Assembly: GCA_001599935.1 (NCBI GenBank)
Contig: BCIJ01000002.1
Coordinates: forward strand, 37,811-101,810
DNA from: Holtermannia corniformis
Taxonomy: Eukaryota; Basidiomycota; Tremellomycetes; Holtermanniales
Length of the DNA: 64,000 bases
Reading direction: 5' to 3'
In this document: positions 45,628 to 56,997 of the stretch, piece after piece
Layout: each line of letters opens with the position of its first letter
How positions within the stretch are numbered: position 1 is the stretch's first letter
Notes under the pieces: generated by a model
What the model was told of the DNA's origin: nothing
Databases searched by the model: none
Seen by the model: the letters and a program-made list of their open reading frames with translations, nothing else
Program-made: the position numbers and the translations under genes

Positions 45628-46957
45628 ATGCCCATCGCTACTCGACGCAACTTTGAACTGGCCGACAGCACCCGCCGTGCGTTGCGTGTCTCTTGAGCGT
45701 CAACCTGCTGATGGCGCCCAGGCCGCCTGGAAGCGGCTGGGATCGACCTCGGGACGTATCCTGAATACCCACCCAAGCCGAAGACGGTTGCAGCTGCACG
45801 AGCAGTCCAGGCCGACGAGTGGGAACATGAGGATCCGGGCAAGCGAGCGGATCCGGACAAGAAGGCTTTGCTCGGGGCTGCCAGCGAGGTCATCCATCTC
45901 GGGCACAACCTCGGCACAGAGTGGGTTGCGGTCGACTTCACGGCCAGGTGCTGATCGCACAGGATTGTCGGCCTCCAGCTGTCGCAGCTGACGAGCCAGC
46001 AAAAGGACGAGCTCGCTCTGCTCGTGGCCGAGCGCACCGTCGTCTTCTTCCGTGATCAGGACCTCACGCCGCAAGCCCAACGCGAGCTCGGCGCTCACTT
46101 TGGTCAAGTCGAAGTCCACCCTACAGCGGCTCGGGTCCCAGGTCAGCCTGGGATCTCGGTCATTTCCGACCAGCTCGCCAAGAACGAAGGAGCAAAGCTT
46201 GGGTTCTTGAACCCTTTCGGGACCCAGAACTGGCATACGTCTGTTGGCGTGTGCGCTAGCAGAGGAGGGACTGATGACGGCCGCAGCGACCTGACACACC
46301 ACGCTCAGCCGCCGTCAATCACTCATCTTCACCTCGATGCCGCGCCGCGGTTTGGCGGTGACACGCTCTGGGCGTCGGGCTACTCTGCCTATGACAAACT
46401 GACGCCTGCGTTCCGTGCAACGATTGACAACCTCAAGGGCATGTGAGTTGCCCAGTTCAAGTCAACGACGGGCAGCTGACTTTGCTAGCTACCGCTCGGC
46501 CCACACCTATCCCAACCCCGAGGACCCCGACGGACCAGAAGTTTACATTTCTCGTGCACACCCTCTTGTCCGGGTCCACCCCGTCACGGGCTGGAAGAGC
46601 TTGTTCGTCAACCGCCGGTACACTGTCGGGATCGAAGGCTTCAACAAGGCCGAGGCGGATACGCTTCTCAACTATGTCTGTCGCCGCCCTGACCCTAGTA
46701 CACATCCTGATCGACCGCAGCTGTTTGGGGTATACGAGAACAACCTCGACATCCAAGTTCGGTTCCGGTGGACGCCCGGGACGTCGGCCATCTGGGATAA
46801 CCGGATCTCGATCCATGCCGCCGTGTACGACTATGGAGCTGACCAGCGCGACACTGCACTCCGACATGGCACGCGCGTCAGCACGCTCGCAGAGAAGCCG
46901 TTCAATATCCCAGGCGCGCCCTCGAGGCGGCAAGCGCTCGGGTTGGATCCCGAGTAG
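45628..46957 (+). CDS. TauD/TfdA-type Fe(II)/2-oxoglutarate-dependent dioxygenase
   Basis: Oxidative cleavage enzyme of the taurine/sulfonate dioxygenase family (yeast Jlp1 is a relative). Exons 45628-45676, 45722-45920, 45963-46238, 46287-46442 and 46489-46957 join to 382 residues. Start MPIATRRNFELADSTRR. Core: IVGLQLSQLTSQQKDEL, ERTVVFFRDQDLTPQAQREL, and the iron-binding HxD restored by splicing in NWHTDLTHHAQPP. Then FGGDTLWASGYSAYDKLTPA, HPLVRVHPVTGWKSLFVN, and the distal ligand His in WDNRISIHAAVYDY with the 2-oxoglutarate Arg region RHGTRVSTL. It opens a neighbourhood of catabolic genes. Substrate (sulfonate, sulfate ester or other) is not determined by sequence. Confidence 0.9.
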
Positions 46958-47028
46958 AACAATGATCAGGCACCGACATGCATATCTCTTCGATGCTGCT
47001 TCCGCTGTCGCACCGCACAACGACGACC

Positions 47029-48071
47029 ATGCCTATCCTGCCGCTCGCACCGTGCTGTCTTGAAGGCTTTACCATTCCCGGCACGCCTCGGGGTGAGATC
47101 GAGCGTGCGAGTGCGACACTGTCGGTTGCGAGGTACCACACCCTGCCGGCCAGTGGTCAAGCCGCGCCAGGCAAAGCGCTCCTGCTCGCTTACGATGGGA
47201 TCGGCTTCCAATCGGTGTGTTTTGTAGACCGACTGCAGCCTGACGGATCCTCCAGGACAACACCAAGATCCTAGCCGACAGCTTTGCCGACGCTCTCGGC
47301 GTGCACGTCTTCATCCCAGACTACCTCCGTACCTCTCCCATCATCCCCTGGCAGACGCTGATGATGCAGCCAACCCACCCCGTCTCAAGCTCCTCGAGCC
47401 AGTGTACGAGTCGTACCCGGGTGAATTCGCGCACAGGACCTGGTGGGCTACCATTCAGGCCTGGGCGGGCTTCGTCTGGGCCATCCCGAACATCCTGGGC
47501 ATGCGTCCGTCGGTGATTGTACCGATTATGAACAAGGTCGGTGTGGGCCGTTCTGGTGACTCCTCGCTGAAGAACGCAGGCCGTTGCGGATCTTCAACGT
47601 GAAGGCTATACGAAGATTGGCGGTGTCGGGTGCGTGTACAAGTACGCCGCCTAGCAGTACTGACGGGCAGCAGCTACTGCCTAGGCGGCTCGCAGATGAT
47701 CACCCTCATCGGCAAAGGTCCCACCACTCCGCTCGTCGCAGCCGTCATCAACCATCCCGGCCCGGCGTCCCTCGCTGCTATCAAGGCCTCGACTATCCCG
47801 ACGTCGTGGACTATGGCTCAGCAGGACGTCTACTTTCCCGCCAAGAAGCAGGACGAGGTCGAGGCTTTGCTGGAACGCTCGGAAGTCGCACACGACTTCC
47901 GCCGCTACCCTGGTGGGTGATATGACCGAGTTTGCGTCGTGCTGAGGGTTCAGGGACCTGCCATGGGTTTGCGGCGAGGCCGAACCTCGGAGTCGAGACT
48001 GTCAGGCTCGCGTTTGAAGATGCGCACGAAAAAGCAGTGGGCTGGTTGCGCAAGTACCTTGTTGACGCCTG
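47029..48071 (+). CDS. Dienelactone hydrolase-family enzyme
   Basis: Alpha/beta-hydrolase with a Cys-Asp-His triad. Start MPILPLAPCCLEGFTIPGTP at ATG 47029. Later AAPGKALLLAYDGIGFQ, ILADSFADALGVHVFIPDYL, TWWATIQAWAGFVWAIPNIL. Splicing over an intron near 47630 gives the nucleophile motif VGYCLGGSQMI with Cys. A likely Asp is in MAQQDVYFPAKKQDEVEALL, and the catalytic His is in GTCHGFAARPNLG. It ends YLVDA. The family usually hydrolyses dienelactones or related carboxylesters. It is 71 bases downstream of the dioxygenase on the same strand, which suits a shared pathway. Confidence 0.87.
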
Positions 48072-48131
48072 AGGTGTCGCCCGAGGATGTACATAATTCC
48101 AACGATGACCAGACATGTGAACACTGCGAGC

Positions 48132-49128
48132 CTACGATTGGCGAGCCATGAGCTTAGCTACCTCTTCACGCGTCCCGCCCTCGACCCAGTCTTGCCAAGT
48201 CGCGGCACCCCACCAACTGTCCCGACTGGCGCCAAGTAGCGCTCCATCGCCTTCCCGGCCGAGTCTCGCGCCCTCCATGTCCGGCCGCCAGACCTTGTGA
48301 TTACGCTCGATACCTTCATACTTGTGTCCCATGCGCGCACCGAGCCGCTGCGAAGCCAGGTTGTGCGACGAAGTCTGCCATTGCATCCGGCGAATGGCGA
48401 GCCCAGGCGGGTGCTGTAGTCCCGGTCCCGGCTTATCGGTCGGCATGGCGAATGCCCAGTTGAGCAGCGTGCCGCACATGTGGGTCGCGACGTGTGTTCT
48501 CTGGGCGTGCGGCAGGATCTGGATGTGACCTGTTGGTTGTCAGCCGCAGACAAGCGGAAGAAATGGACGGACCGATCTCGCTGACACGGTGATCCATGCT
48601 GGTATTCAGCAAACTGCATGTACCAGCCATCGTCCCGAGCGGAGGGTGTCCCTCTGGAATCTTATGAGGTCCTGGCACACCTTCATCCGCCGTGTCCACC
48701 TTGGTCAAGTCGAAGATGGCAAACAGTGTGACAGTCTGCGCGGCCGCTTAGCACGTTTACAATCATTCGCAAGGGAATCCTACGAACGGGATCACGCCGG
48801 AACATCTTCTCGACGACTTGCAGATAGTTGGCGAGCGACTCGCGCGGGTCGGGCGAATACGACAGGTAGCTGAACACTTGCGGCGCCGACGCGATCTGCT
48901 GTTGCCAGTGCGGTGCATAGAGCGATGGCTGAGAGATCAGCACCGGGATATCATCTACTATGCACATACGACAAACGGCAGCAATACCAACTTGTCCGAG
49001 GACACGGGACCGAGCTGGCCGCCGACCCAGTTGAAGTCGTAGTCTTCCGGCGCCGTGTGCAGGTGCGGTTCGGCCTCGACCGCCTGCGCGGCTGGAGGCG
49101 TGTAGGTGTTGACGTACTTGATGGTCAT
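48132..49128 (-). CDS. GNAT-family N-acetyltransferase-like protein
   Basis: Acyltransferase of the GNAT fold, related to the RimJ/RimL type. Start at ATG 49128 (MTIKYVNTYTPPAAQAVEAE). Exons with LISQPSLYAPHWQQQIASAP, SYSPDPRESLANYLQVVEKM, FAIFDLTKVDTADEGVPGPH and GTCSLLNTSMDHRVSEIG follow. The acetyl-CoA-binding core then reads HIQILPHAQRTHVATHMCGT and LAIRRMQWQTSSHNLASQRL with GARMGHKYEGIERNHKVW, typical of these enzymes. It ends VAKLMARQS. Substrate is unknown. The gene is convergent with the dienelactone hydrolase and shares orientation with the oxoprolinase. Confidence 0.8.
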
Positions 49129-49296
49129 GTCGATGATGGAACGCCTGTCGTATCGAACGCAGCAACGCCGTCGACGACCGGTCAGTTGACGCGGCGGAAC
49201 GACGCTGAGTCGTCGCATCGGCAAGCAACCGAGCACCTCATGCGCTATCAGATCCATCTCCTAGTATACAAGGTGCTACAACGCGATCCGCTCGAC

Positions 49297-52200
49297 TCAA
49301 AAGTTCTGCTCGGCCGTACTTGACCAGTTGGCGACACTGCCATTGGCTCGCGGCAGGAACTGTCCCTCCTCGGCAATGGACTCGATCCCGTTCGCCGTCG
49401 TGCCCGGGGTGCCGTAGCCTCCACCGCCGGGCGTGTGCATGATGATGCGGTCGCCAGCATGCGGGCTGTGATGGTCAGCGAACGCTTGTTGATGGCGGAA
49501 CGCGACTCACGCAAACGTTCCAGAAGGCTTGCAGCGAATCTTGCGGACCGAGCCATCAGACATGTGGCGCACTGAGCGCTGCTCAGTTCCGGACAGGTCG
49601 GTCAATCGGCAGACATACCCCAGTAGGTCGCGCCTCTCTCGCCTGGCCCGCCGCCGTGCATGCCATATGGCTGATTGACACGTCGCTCGCCAATGACACT
49701 CGCCTGCTTCAGTCAGCAGAGTCCGTCACCGACCGCACAGACACTCACGTGCATGTCCTTGAGGAACTCAAACTCGCGGTGAACACCACAGCCTCCCGCG
49801 TTGCGACCCACGCCACCTGATCCAGGTCGGATGGAGAACTCGCGCAAGATGACCGGAACTCGCTTCTCTAGCACCTCGACGTCGGTGATGCGCGTGTTGG
49901 TCATATTGACGTGGCAGCCCGACTGCCCGACCCATGTTGCACCAGCGCCGACGCCACCGCAGATCGTCTCGCCGTACGACATGTCGTCGTAGATGGCGTG
50001 GAAGACGTTCATGCAGCCTTGGCTAGCTGCGCACGCCTCGAAAGCACGGAAGACGACGTCGACGATGCGCTGCGAGACTTCAGTGTTGCCACTCGAAATG
50101 GCAGCCGTGTCGGATGGGGACAGGAGCGTGCCCTCGGGGATGGTGAGCTTGACAGGGACAAGGACGCCCGAGTTCAGAGGCATGTCGACGCCAATCAATG
50201 TACGGATGCAGTAGATCAACGCCGAACGGGTCACGGCTTCAGGAGCGTTGAGGTTGCCGTTCACCTCGGGCCCGGTTCCTTCGAACGAGAAATCGGCCGA
50301 CCAAGTCTTGGGATCGATACGGATCGTGAGTTCGATAGGCGAACCGTCGTCCATGTAGTCGATCGCGTGAATGTCCTTGCCGCCAAACTTGTGGTACGAT
50401 TCTTTGAAAAAGTTGCGCACAGCGAGCTCGGCATTGCCCCGGATGGCTTGCATGTAGAACTGCACGACCTCGCGGTTGTACCTTGCGATGCTCAGCTCGG
50501 ATCATCAAGACCCAGACCGACTCACTGGTCAAACAGTTCTTTGATCTTTTGCGAGCCCACTGCACACGCGGCCACCTGAGCCTTGAGGTCGCTGATGTTG
50601 TCCTTGATTCGGCGAGAAGGCTCGCAGTTGTCATACTGGCCGGGCTCGGTCAAGTACTTGATCATTTCCGCCTCGTTGAAGACGCCATCGCGGACGAGGA
50701 ATGCCGACACGATGGACGCGCCCTCCTCCCAGATGTCCTTTGAGTCGGGCGGCCTACACGAATAAGCGCATGATTCAACACTGAAGCCACTCACATGCTG
50801 TTGCCTCCGAGACCGCCAATGTCACCGTGGTGGCCACGCGCGGCAACCCAGAACACAATCTCGTGCGTACCCTCGGCAAAGACGGGGCAGATGACAGTGA
50901 TGTCGGCTATGAAGCATCAGCCCAGCTCCGAACGCGGACAAGGTACTCACGCAAGTGCGTTCCACCGGCCTTGGGGTGGTTGCTGACCAAGATATCTCCC
51001 GGACGAAGCTTGCCCTTGTGCAGGTTGGCTTGGAACTCGACAGCGTATTGCATGCTTCCGAGGTGGACGGGAATGTGTGGGGCATTGGCAACAAGGTACC
51101 CCTCGGGCGAGAAGATGGCACACGAGAAGCTGACTGTGTCAGTATGAGATCGATATCGCCGCGCAGGCTTACTCAAGGCGCTCTTTGATCTGCAGCGACA
51201 CCGACGTCTTTTGCAGCTTGCGCCCCATGTCTTCTGCGATAGACATGAAGCGGTGACTAAAGATCGACAGTTGAATGGGGTCGACCACGTCGGTGCCGAC
51301 TTTGCGGCGAGGGCCGAGGCCAACATCGATGCTGATGCAATCAGCAAGTGGGAGCAAGCTAGTTCGAGTACTCACAAGACGTGGTTGGTCAGGATGGTGG
51401 CAATGTTGATAGGGTGGATCACCAAAGTCTGCGTCTTGTCGAGGATGATCGCAGGACCGTGCACGACTGTGCCAGGCACAAGCGACTCAAGCTGGTAGAC
51501 GGGAGCGTCGACAAACCCGCCGGCCTCTTCAAAGTACATCTTGTGTGTAGCAAAGCTCTGCGAGGTCTGGACTGGGATCTTCTCGAGGTTCTCGAGATCC
51601 GTCGAGTATAGCAAATCGCCAGCTCCTTCCGACTCTTCCTTGCTGGTCCCGATTGCTCGCACGCGGATGTCGTCTACCACGATGCTCGCTTCGGGGGCGA
51701 ACGAGAATTCCCGGACGTGTTGCTCGAAGAACGCTTTGGCAAAGTCACCGTCGGAGGGTGCAAGAACCATCAAAGCCGTGTCGGATCCGGCATAGCGCAT
51801 GTTGAGGTAGACCTCGTACACGACAGATTCTTCCGGAACGCCTTGCGCGGTGAGATCGGCAAGTGCGCGTACCTTGAGACCTTTGGCGCGCTCGAGCACG
51901 CGCACGAGGCTCTCGGCGCTGTAGGTTTCGCTGCTGGGCTCGCTGAGGTCGACGGCGACGTTGGCAAGGGCCATACCAAAGGCGGAGAGAATCGACGAGT
52001 ACTTGTGGACGATGACGTGGTGGATGCCGAGCGTTGTAGCGATGGCCGCCGCATGCTGGCCTCCAGCCCCACCGAAGCAAGACAGGTTGTGAGCCGAAGT
52101 CGAATGGCCACGAGCTTCAGTCAACGCGCGAATAGGGCGAGCCATGGCCTCGTTTGCGACGTTGACAAAGCCACAAGCGACCTGCTCCATGGTAAGAGAG

Positions 52201-53978
52201 CCGCCCGTCTCGGCATTGATGATCTTTGTGAGCTCCCTGAATTTGCTGGCAGCAGCTTCGTAGTCGAGTGGCTGCTTTTCATCCGGGCCGAAGACTCCGA
52301 ACGTCAGCGAGTGGGCCTTTCCGATGGTGACCTACTCTTCGGGAACGAGTCGATGTGGAGACGACCGAGCACGCAGTTGGCGTCGGTGACGGTCAAAGGG
52401 CCACCCTTGCGGTAGGCGGCAGGGCCGGGATGGGCACCGGCAGACTCGGGTCCAACAACGAACATGCCGTTGCGCCAAAAGAGCATAGAGCCACCACCGG
52501 CCGCGACCGTGTTGATGTCAAGTTGTGGGCTCTGGATGGTGACACCTGCAAACCATGAGCCTGACGGACGTTGAAGAGAGGCACAACGTACCAGCCGTGA
52601 CAGTTTCAAAGCAGTGTTCAAGCTGCAGGAGGTCAGTCAACGGAGGTGCGATCAAGAAAGAACGTACCATGCCACCATACCGCGACACGTCTGTGGATGT
52701 ACCCCCCATGTCAAAGCCAACCACAGGTGCACCGCCCTCGCCCGCCCCGCTGTTCGGGTCGAAAGATGTACGCGCGTAGCCAACGACACCGCCAGCCGGT
52801 CCACTCAAAATGGCACGCAGACCCGAAAAGCTTCGGAAGTCGACGAGCGAGCCGTCTGATTGCATAAAGGCAACGCGGCACCCTGACTCGTCTTGGAATG
52901 CGCCTTTGAAGCCCTTGGCAAAGCCAGAGACGTATCGTCGGATCTCGGGTGTCAGGTAGGCATCGGCAGTGGCAGACGTTCCACGAGGGACCATCTTGAT
53001 CATGGCTTGCAGCTCGGACGAGACCGAGACGTGGGTGAAGCCCAAGCCTGTGGCAATCTGCGCCACCTGTTGTTCATGCTCGGGAAAGGTGTATGAATGG
53101 GCGAAAACAACGGCGATCGATCGATAGCCCTCGGCGTACAGAGCTTGCAGGTCTTTGGTCACGGCCTGGACGTCTGCAAGGGTCAGTACTTTGCTGCCGT
53201 CACACTTGTGGCAAGCTCACCAAGAGGCTGGATGATCCGGATCGTGTCCCCGCTAACACCTTGTACAAGCTTGTCGCCATTTGCAGCAGTTAAGGCACCT
53301 TCCTTGACGAACTCTGGCCATTCAATGACAACTCGCTCGTCCACTTCGACGACTTTCGAGTACAATACGTCGGGCTACGAGCACGTCAGCGGGCGCTGTA
53401 TGCAGGGGGATTGCTCACCTTCTTAATCGCCAGCTGGAAAAGGAATGGTCTGGTCTGTGTGCCGATGTCGATCAAGTCGCGGAATCCTTTCGTCTGCGCT
53501 CTGTCAATTGAAACATCCGAAGCAATCGAGCGACTTGCGATCAACATGGCACACCGCTCGCCTTTGCGTTCAAGCAAGGCGTTTGTACTACTTGGGTTAG
53601 TCACATCCCGCAGATCGCGCACAACTCACGCAACGGTCGTGCCCATTCGGATCCACTCGATCCTCGACGTATCGATGAGTTCGTCGCGGGGGAAGGACTC
53701 GCCCGTAAACCACTCCATGATCCGTCGAATACCCTCGGTAGGAGCATCTGAAGGAGTCAGCTGAGCTCGACTCGTCAAAATCAAAAGGTACCGGCATAGC
53801 TGTCTATGGTCAGCGCGGATCACCGATCGGAAACTATCACTCACTGGGCTGGGTCGACCGACAAGAGCTTGACGAGAAAGTTGCCCTTGGTCTTGCTCAT
53901 CCCCAAGCAGTCTGTAAAGGTGCCTCCTCGGTCGATGGCGACGCGCACCTTGTCATGGTTTCGAACGGCAATGGGCAT
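49297..53978 (-). CDS. OXP1: 5-oxoprolinase (ATP-hydrolysing), fused A and B domains
   Basis: Cytosolic enzyme that opens 5-oxo-L-proline to glutamate with ATP, in glutathione turnover. Start ATG 53978: [20 protein letters not shown] then FTDCLG, the HyuA-type nucleotide-binding motif. Later [111 protein letters not shown]. The HyuB half shows [56 protein letters not shown], and the end with [16 protein letters not shown] and SSTAEQNF. About 1290 residues, the normal size for the fused eukaryotic enzyme, interrupted by about 14 short introns. Hydantoinase is the alternative, but length and fusion favour oxoprolinase. Confidence 0.94.
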
Positions 53979-54068
53979 GTTGGAAGTAAGCAAGGGAGTG
54001 GGGGGCGAGCGGAAAGAGTTGAATTGCTGTCGCAGTTGACAGTGTCTATCTCGGATACCGTCAGCCCG

Positions 54069-54074
54069 GATAAG
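54069..54074 (+). promoter_or_regulatory. GATAAG, candidate nitrogen-regulatory site 1
   Basis: GATAAG hexamer in the shared promoter of 5-oxoprolinase and the DAL5-type permease. GATA factors control nitrogen-source genes in many fungi. A single hexamer is weak evidence; the pair plus the one at 56857 raises it. Confidence 0.4.
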
Positions 54075-54273
54075 TAGGTCAGTAGGGTTCATGACCAGAG
54101 TCAGCTGTCTTCCTGGTGCGATACGCATCAATCCCGTCGGGAAACATAACCCGAGCTGCTGTGTGAGCGTCGGTCGGGTTGGTGCCGAGACCATGAGCTG
54201 GAGCGCTGCGAGAAATCGTTAGGTGAGCGCTTAGGCCTCCAGATAGGCTCATGCCGTAAACCCAGTGACCGAT

Positions 54274-54279
54274 GATAAG
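54274..54279 (+). promoter_or_regulatory. GATAAG, candidate nitrogen-regulatory site 2
   Basis: Second GATAAG in the same divergent promoter, 156 bases before the permease ATG. See site 1. Confidence 0.4.
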
Positions 54280-54429
54280 GTCCGGATTCGCTCGGGATTG
54301 CTCCCCGAGCGGATGCTCAGTCTATCGCTGTCTGCGTACCATGACCGAGCACTCCGGGGCCTTACATATCAAGCCTCTTTGAAGCACCTGTGTCCTGTCA
54401 GCGCACAGCTTCTGGTCTCTACACCCGTC

Positions 54430-56555
54430 ATGTCGCATCTTCAACAGACCTCGTCGGCAAACGACCTCGAGCTAGACCACAAGCACGCGTTGGGTGACGC
54501 CGACGTGCAAGTCATCCAAGAGGCCGCAAAGGACCTCGACAAGAAGAATGTTGATGTCGCTGCCGACTTCTTGGCAAAGATTGCACAGCGACCGGACGCT
54601 GCAGAGCTCCTCGCGCCTTACACGGCTGCGGAGGAAAAGGTCGTGTTACGTAAGGTAGGTGGCACTTGCGCTTGGGTGGCAACGCTCATCCAGTCTAGGT
54701 CGACTTTATCATCTGCACGCTCTGCCAATTCGCGACCATGATGGGCGCTGTCGACAAGGTCTGCATCGGGACGGCTGCCGTCCTCGGGCTTCGCACGGAC
54801 ACGCATCTCGTTGGTCAGGAATATAGTTGGGTTTCCTCAATCAGTTCGTTGCCCGTCATGGCCCAGCCTATCCTCACGCTGATTTCCAGTCTACTTCGGT
54901 GGGATGATCGCCCTGTGCGTCTGCGACTGCCCTACTGAATACAGCTAATCAACCGCAGTTTCCCGACCCTCTACGTGATGCAGAAACTCCCCGCCGGTCA
55001 ATGGATCGCCTTCAACTGCGCCATCTGGGGCGTGATCACCATGGCCATGGCAGCGTGCAAGAACTTTTCGCACCTTATGGCTTGCCGCTTCATCCTTGGC
55101 CTGTTTGAGGGCGTCATCTTCAGTGGCTTCGGTCTCGTCATTGCCATGTGGTTCAAAACCAAGGAGGCACCTTTCCGCACGGCTATCATCTTTTCGACTC
55201 TGTCCTCGATCATGAACGGCGTTCTCAGCTACGCCTGTGCAGTGTACATGCCGGGGAAGCTCAAGCAGTGGCAGTTGCTCTTCTTGCTCGTCGGTGCCAT
55301 CACCTTTGCATGGAGTAGGTTCTTGTGCCGTACGCCGGACGTACTGACGGGCACAGGCATCTTGCTGTGGTTCTTCCTCCCTGACTCGCCTACGACGGCG
55401 CGATGGCTGGTACGTGTGATAGCTGGTTGGCGCTCTTTACTGATCATTGCTTTTAAGACGTTGCGCCAACGTATCATTGCTGTCAGACGCACTGCCGACA
55501 ACCGCACGGGCATGGAGAACAAGACCTACAAGTGAGCCGGACAGCGATCACAAGATTACAACTAACATGATCAGGCTCTACCAAGTTCGCGAAGCGTTGA
55601 TCGACCCCAGGACGTACCTCATCTTTGCAATCAACCTCTGTCTCAACATCCCCAACGGCGGCCTCATCACGTTCAACTCGATCATCGTCGCTAGTCTTGG
55701 CTTTACCCCGAAGAGTGAGTCCGACCCCTGATATGAGCGTGAATACTGACACCGGTCGCAGAGACGATGCTCATGGCCATCCCAACGGGTGTGATCTCAT
55801 GGATCGCTAGTCTCGTCTGGTCCTACGCCGCTGTCAAGAGCAATCAGCGCATGATCTGCGCCATGCTCTCGTGTGTGCTCCCGCTGATCGCCACCGTGCT
55901 ATTGCACGTTATCCCCCGGTCCAACATTGGCGGTTCGCTCGTCTCCCTCTACATCCTCTACTGCTACTGGGGACCTTACAGTGCGTGCCACGGTAGCTGT
56001 GAGACCCGTACTGACAGTTGCAGTCGTCATGCAGTCTGTTGTTTACGGTCCGTTCTTGCAGCGACCCATACATATATGCTAACTCAACGCAGCAAACACG
56101 GCGGGCTACACGAAGAAGACGGTGGTGTACGGGATCAGCTATCTCGGATATGCGACAGGCAACATCATCGGCCCTCAGGTCAGCCGTGTCACGACCTGAA
56201 CGCGGCCTGAGCTGACGTTGAGCAGACGTTCCGCGCGAAAGAAGCCCCGCGCTACACTAGCGGAGTCGTCGCAATGCTTGTACGTACCGACGTTTGCGAG
56301 ACGGCACCTTGCGCTGACGCATTCAGACCTGCTACTGTGTCGCAATCCTGCTCATTGGCGCCGACTTGCTCTACGTCATCTACCTCAACAAGAAGAAGGC
56401 CACAGAACTGGAAAAGTACATGGCTGAGAAGAACGGCCAAGAGGATTTGCTTGATGAATGGCACGACAAAACTGACTTTGAGGTGCGTATCCTTCAGAGG
56501 GATCCGGGTTGATGCTGACGGTCGGCAGAACCCTCACTTCCGGTACATTCTCTGA
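54430..56555 (+). CDS. MFS permease, DAL5/anion:cation symporter type
   Basis: Plasma-membrane uptake of organic anions such as allantoate or carboxylates (family knowledge). ATG 54430 starts MSHLQQTSSANDLELDHKHA, a hydrophilic cytosolic N-terminus. The first helix region is VDFIICTLCQFATMMGAVDK. Then FPTLYVMQKLPAGQWIAFNC, FILGLFEGVIFSGFGLVIAM with WFKTKEAPFRTAIIFSTLSS, ILLWFFLPDSPTTARWL, LIFAINLCLNIPNGGLITFN, TMLMAIPTGVISWIASLVW, YGISYLGYATGNIIGPQTF and CYCVAILLIGADLLYVIYLN. It ends NPHFRYIL. The pattern of 12 helices and DAL5 motifs (NIIGPQTFRAKEAPRYTSG) is good. Many introns are 45-60 nt. It is divergent from 5-oxoprolinase, consistent with supplying its substrate. Confidence 0.9.
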
Positions 56556-56997
56556 GCTCAACGCTCTCGCTCGCGGTTGGGGTGTCTTGTGTGGCGGCCT
56601 TGGAAGAGCGTGGTTGACATTTATATGATTGACATGCGGGCGTCCGTTGTAGTCAGGGCCTATGGATAACATCGCAATACGTCGTATACTGTGCACGCTT
56701 TACACGCTGCACACCGCTCGTGTCATTGGTTCGTGAACGAGCAGCATCTGCTCAGCAATTGTCCATTTGTCGAAACAGGATCCGAAGGCCAAAGGCTTCG
56801 CTTTCCCGCTTTCCCGACCTACACATGCAGCGCTGTCCCGTGTGCTCTCCCATCGGGATAAGAGCAAACCCGTCGGAATTACGTACCGACGCTCGGGATT
56901 GCAATCCGAAGTCGCGTGGACACGATAGCCTAATCTCGGCAGTTTATGAGTCGGACAGGCGCAACGCAGGCAGCTGTGTGGCCCATCATCACACGTC
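56556..56997. other. Intergenic region upstream of the FAD oxidase
   Basis: About 440 bases between two plus-strand genes. It contains one GATAAG (56857-56862). No gene or repeat is evident. Confidence 0.5.
56857..56862 (+). promoter_or_regulatory. GATAAG, candidate nitrogen-regulatory site 3
   Basis: GATAAG 136 bases upstream of the FAD oxidase start, matching those in the neighbouring oxoprolinase/permease promoter. Confidence 0.4.

Larger units (their letters stand above)
53979..54429. other. Divergent promoter between oxoprolinase and permease genes
   Basis: About 450 bases. Contains GATAAG at 54069-54074 and 54274-54279, which resemble GATA-factor (nitrogen-catabolite) sites. Open frames across it are extensions of the flanking genes without ATG support. 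Confidence 0.55.

Noticed and set aside
49911..50579. 222-codon plus-strand open frame, and a similar one at 51717-52415
   Set aside because: Both are antisense to well-conserved 5-oxoprolinase exons and have no splice or family support.
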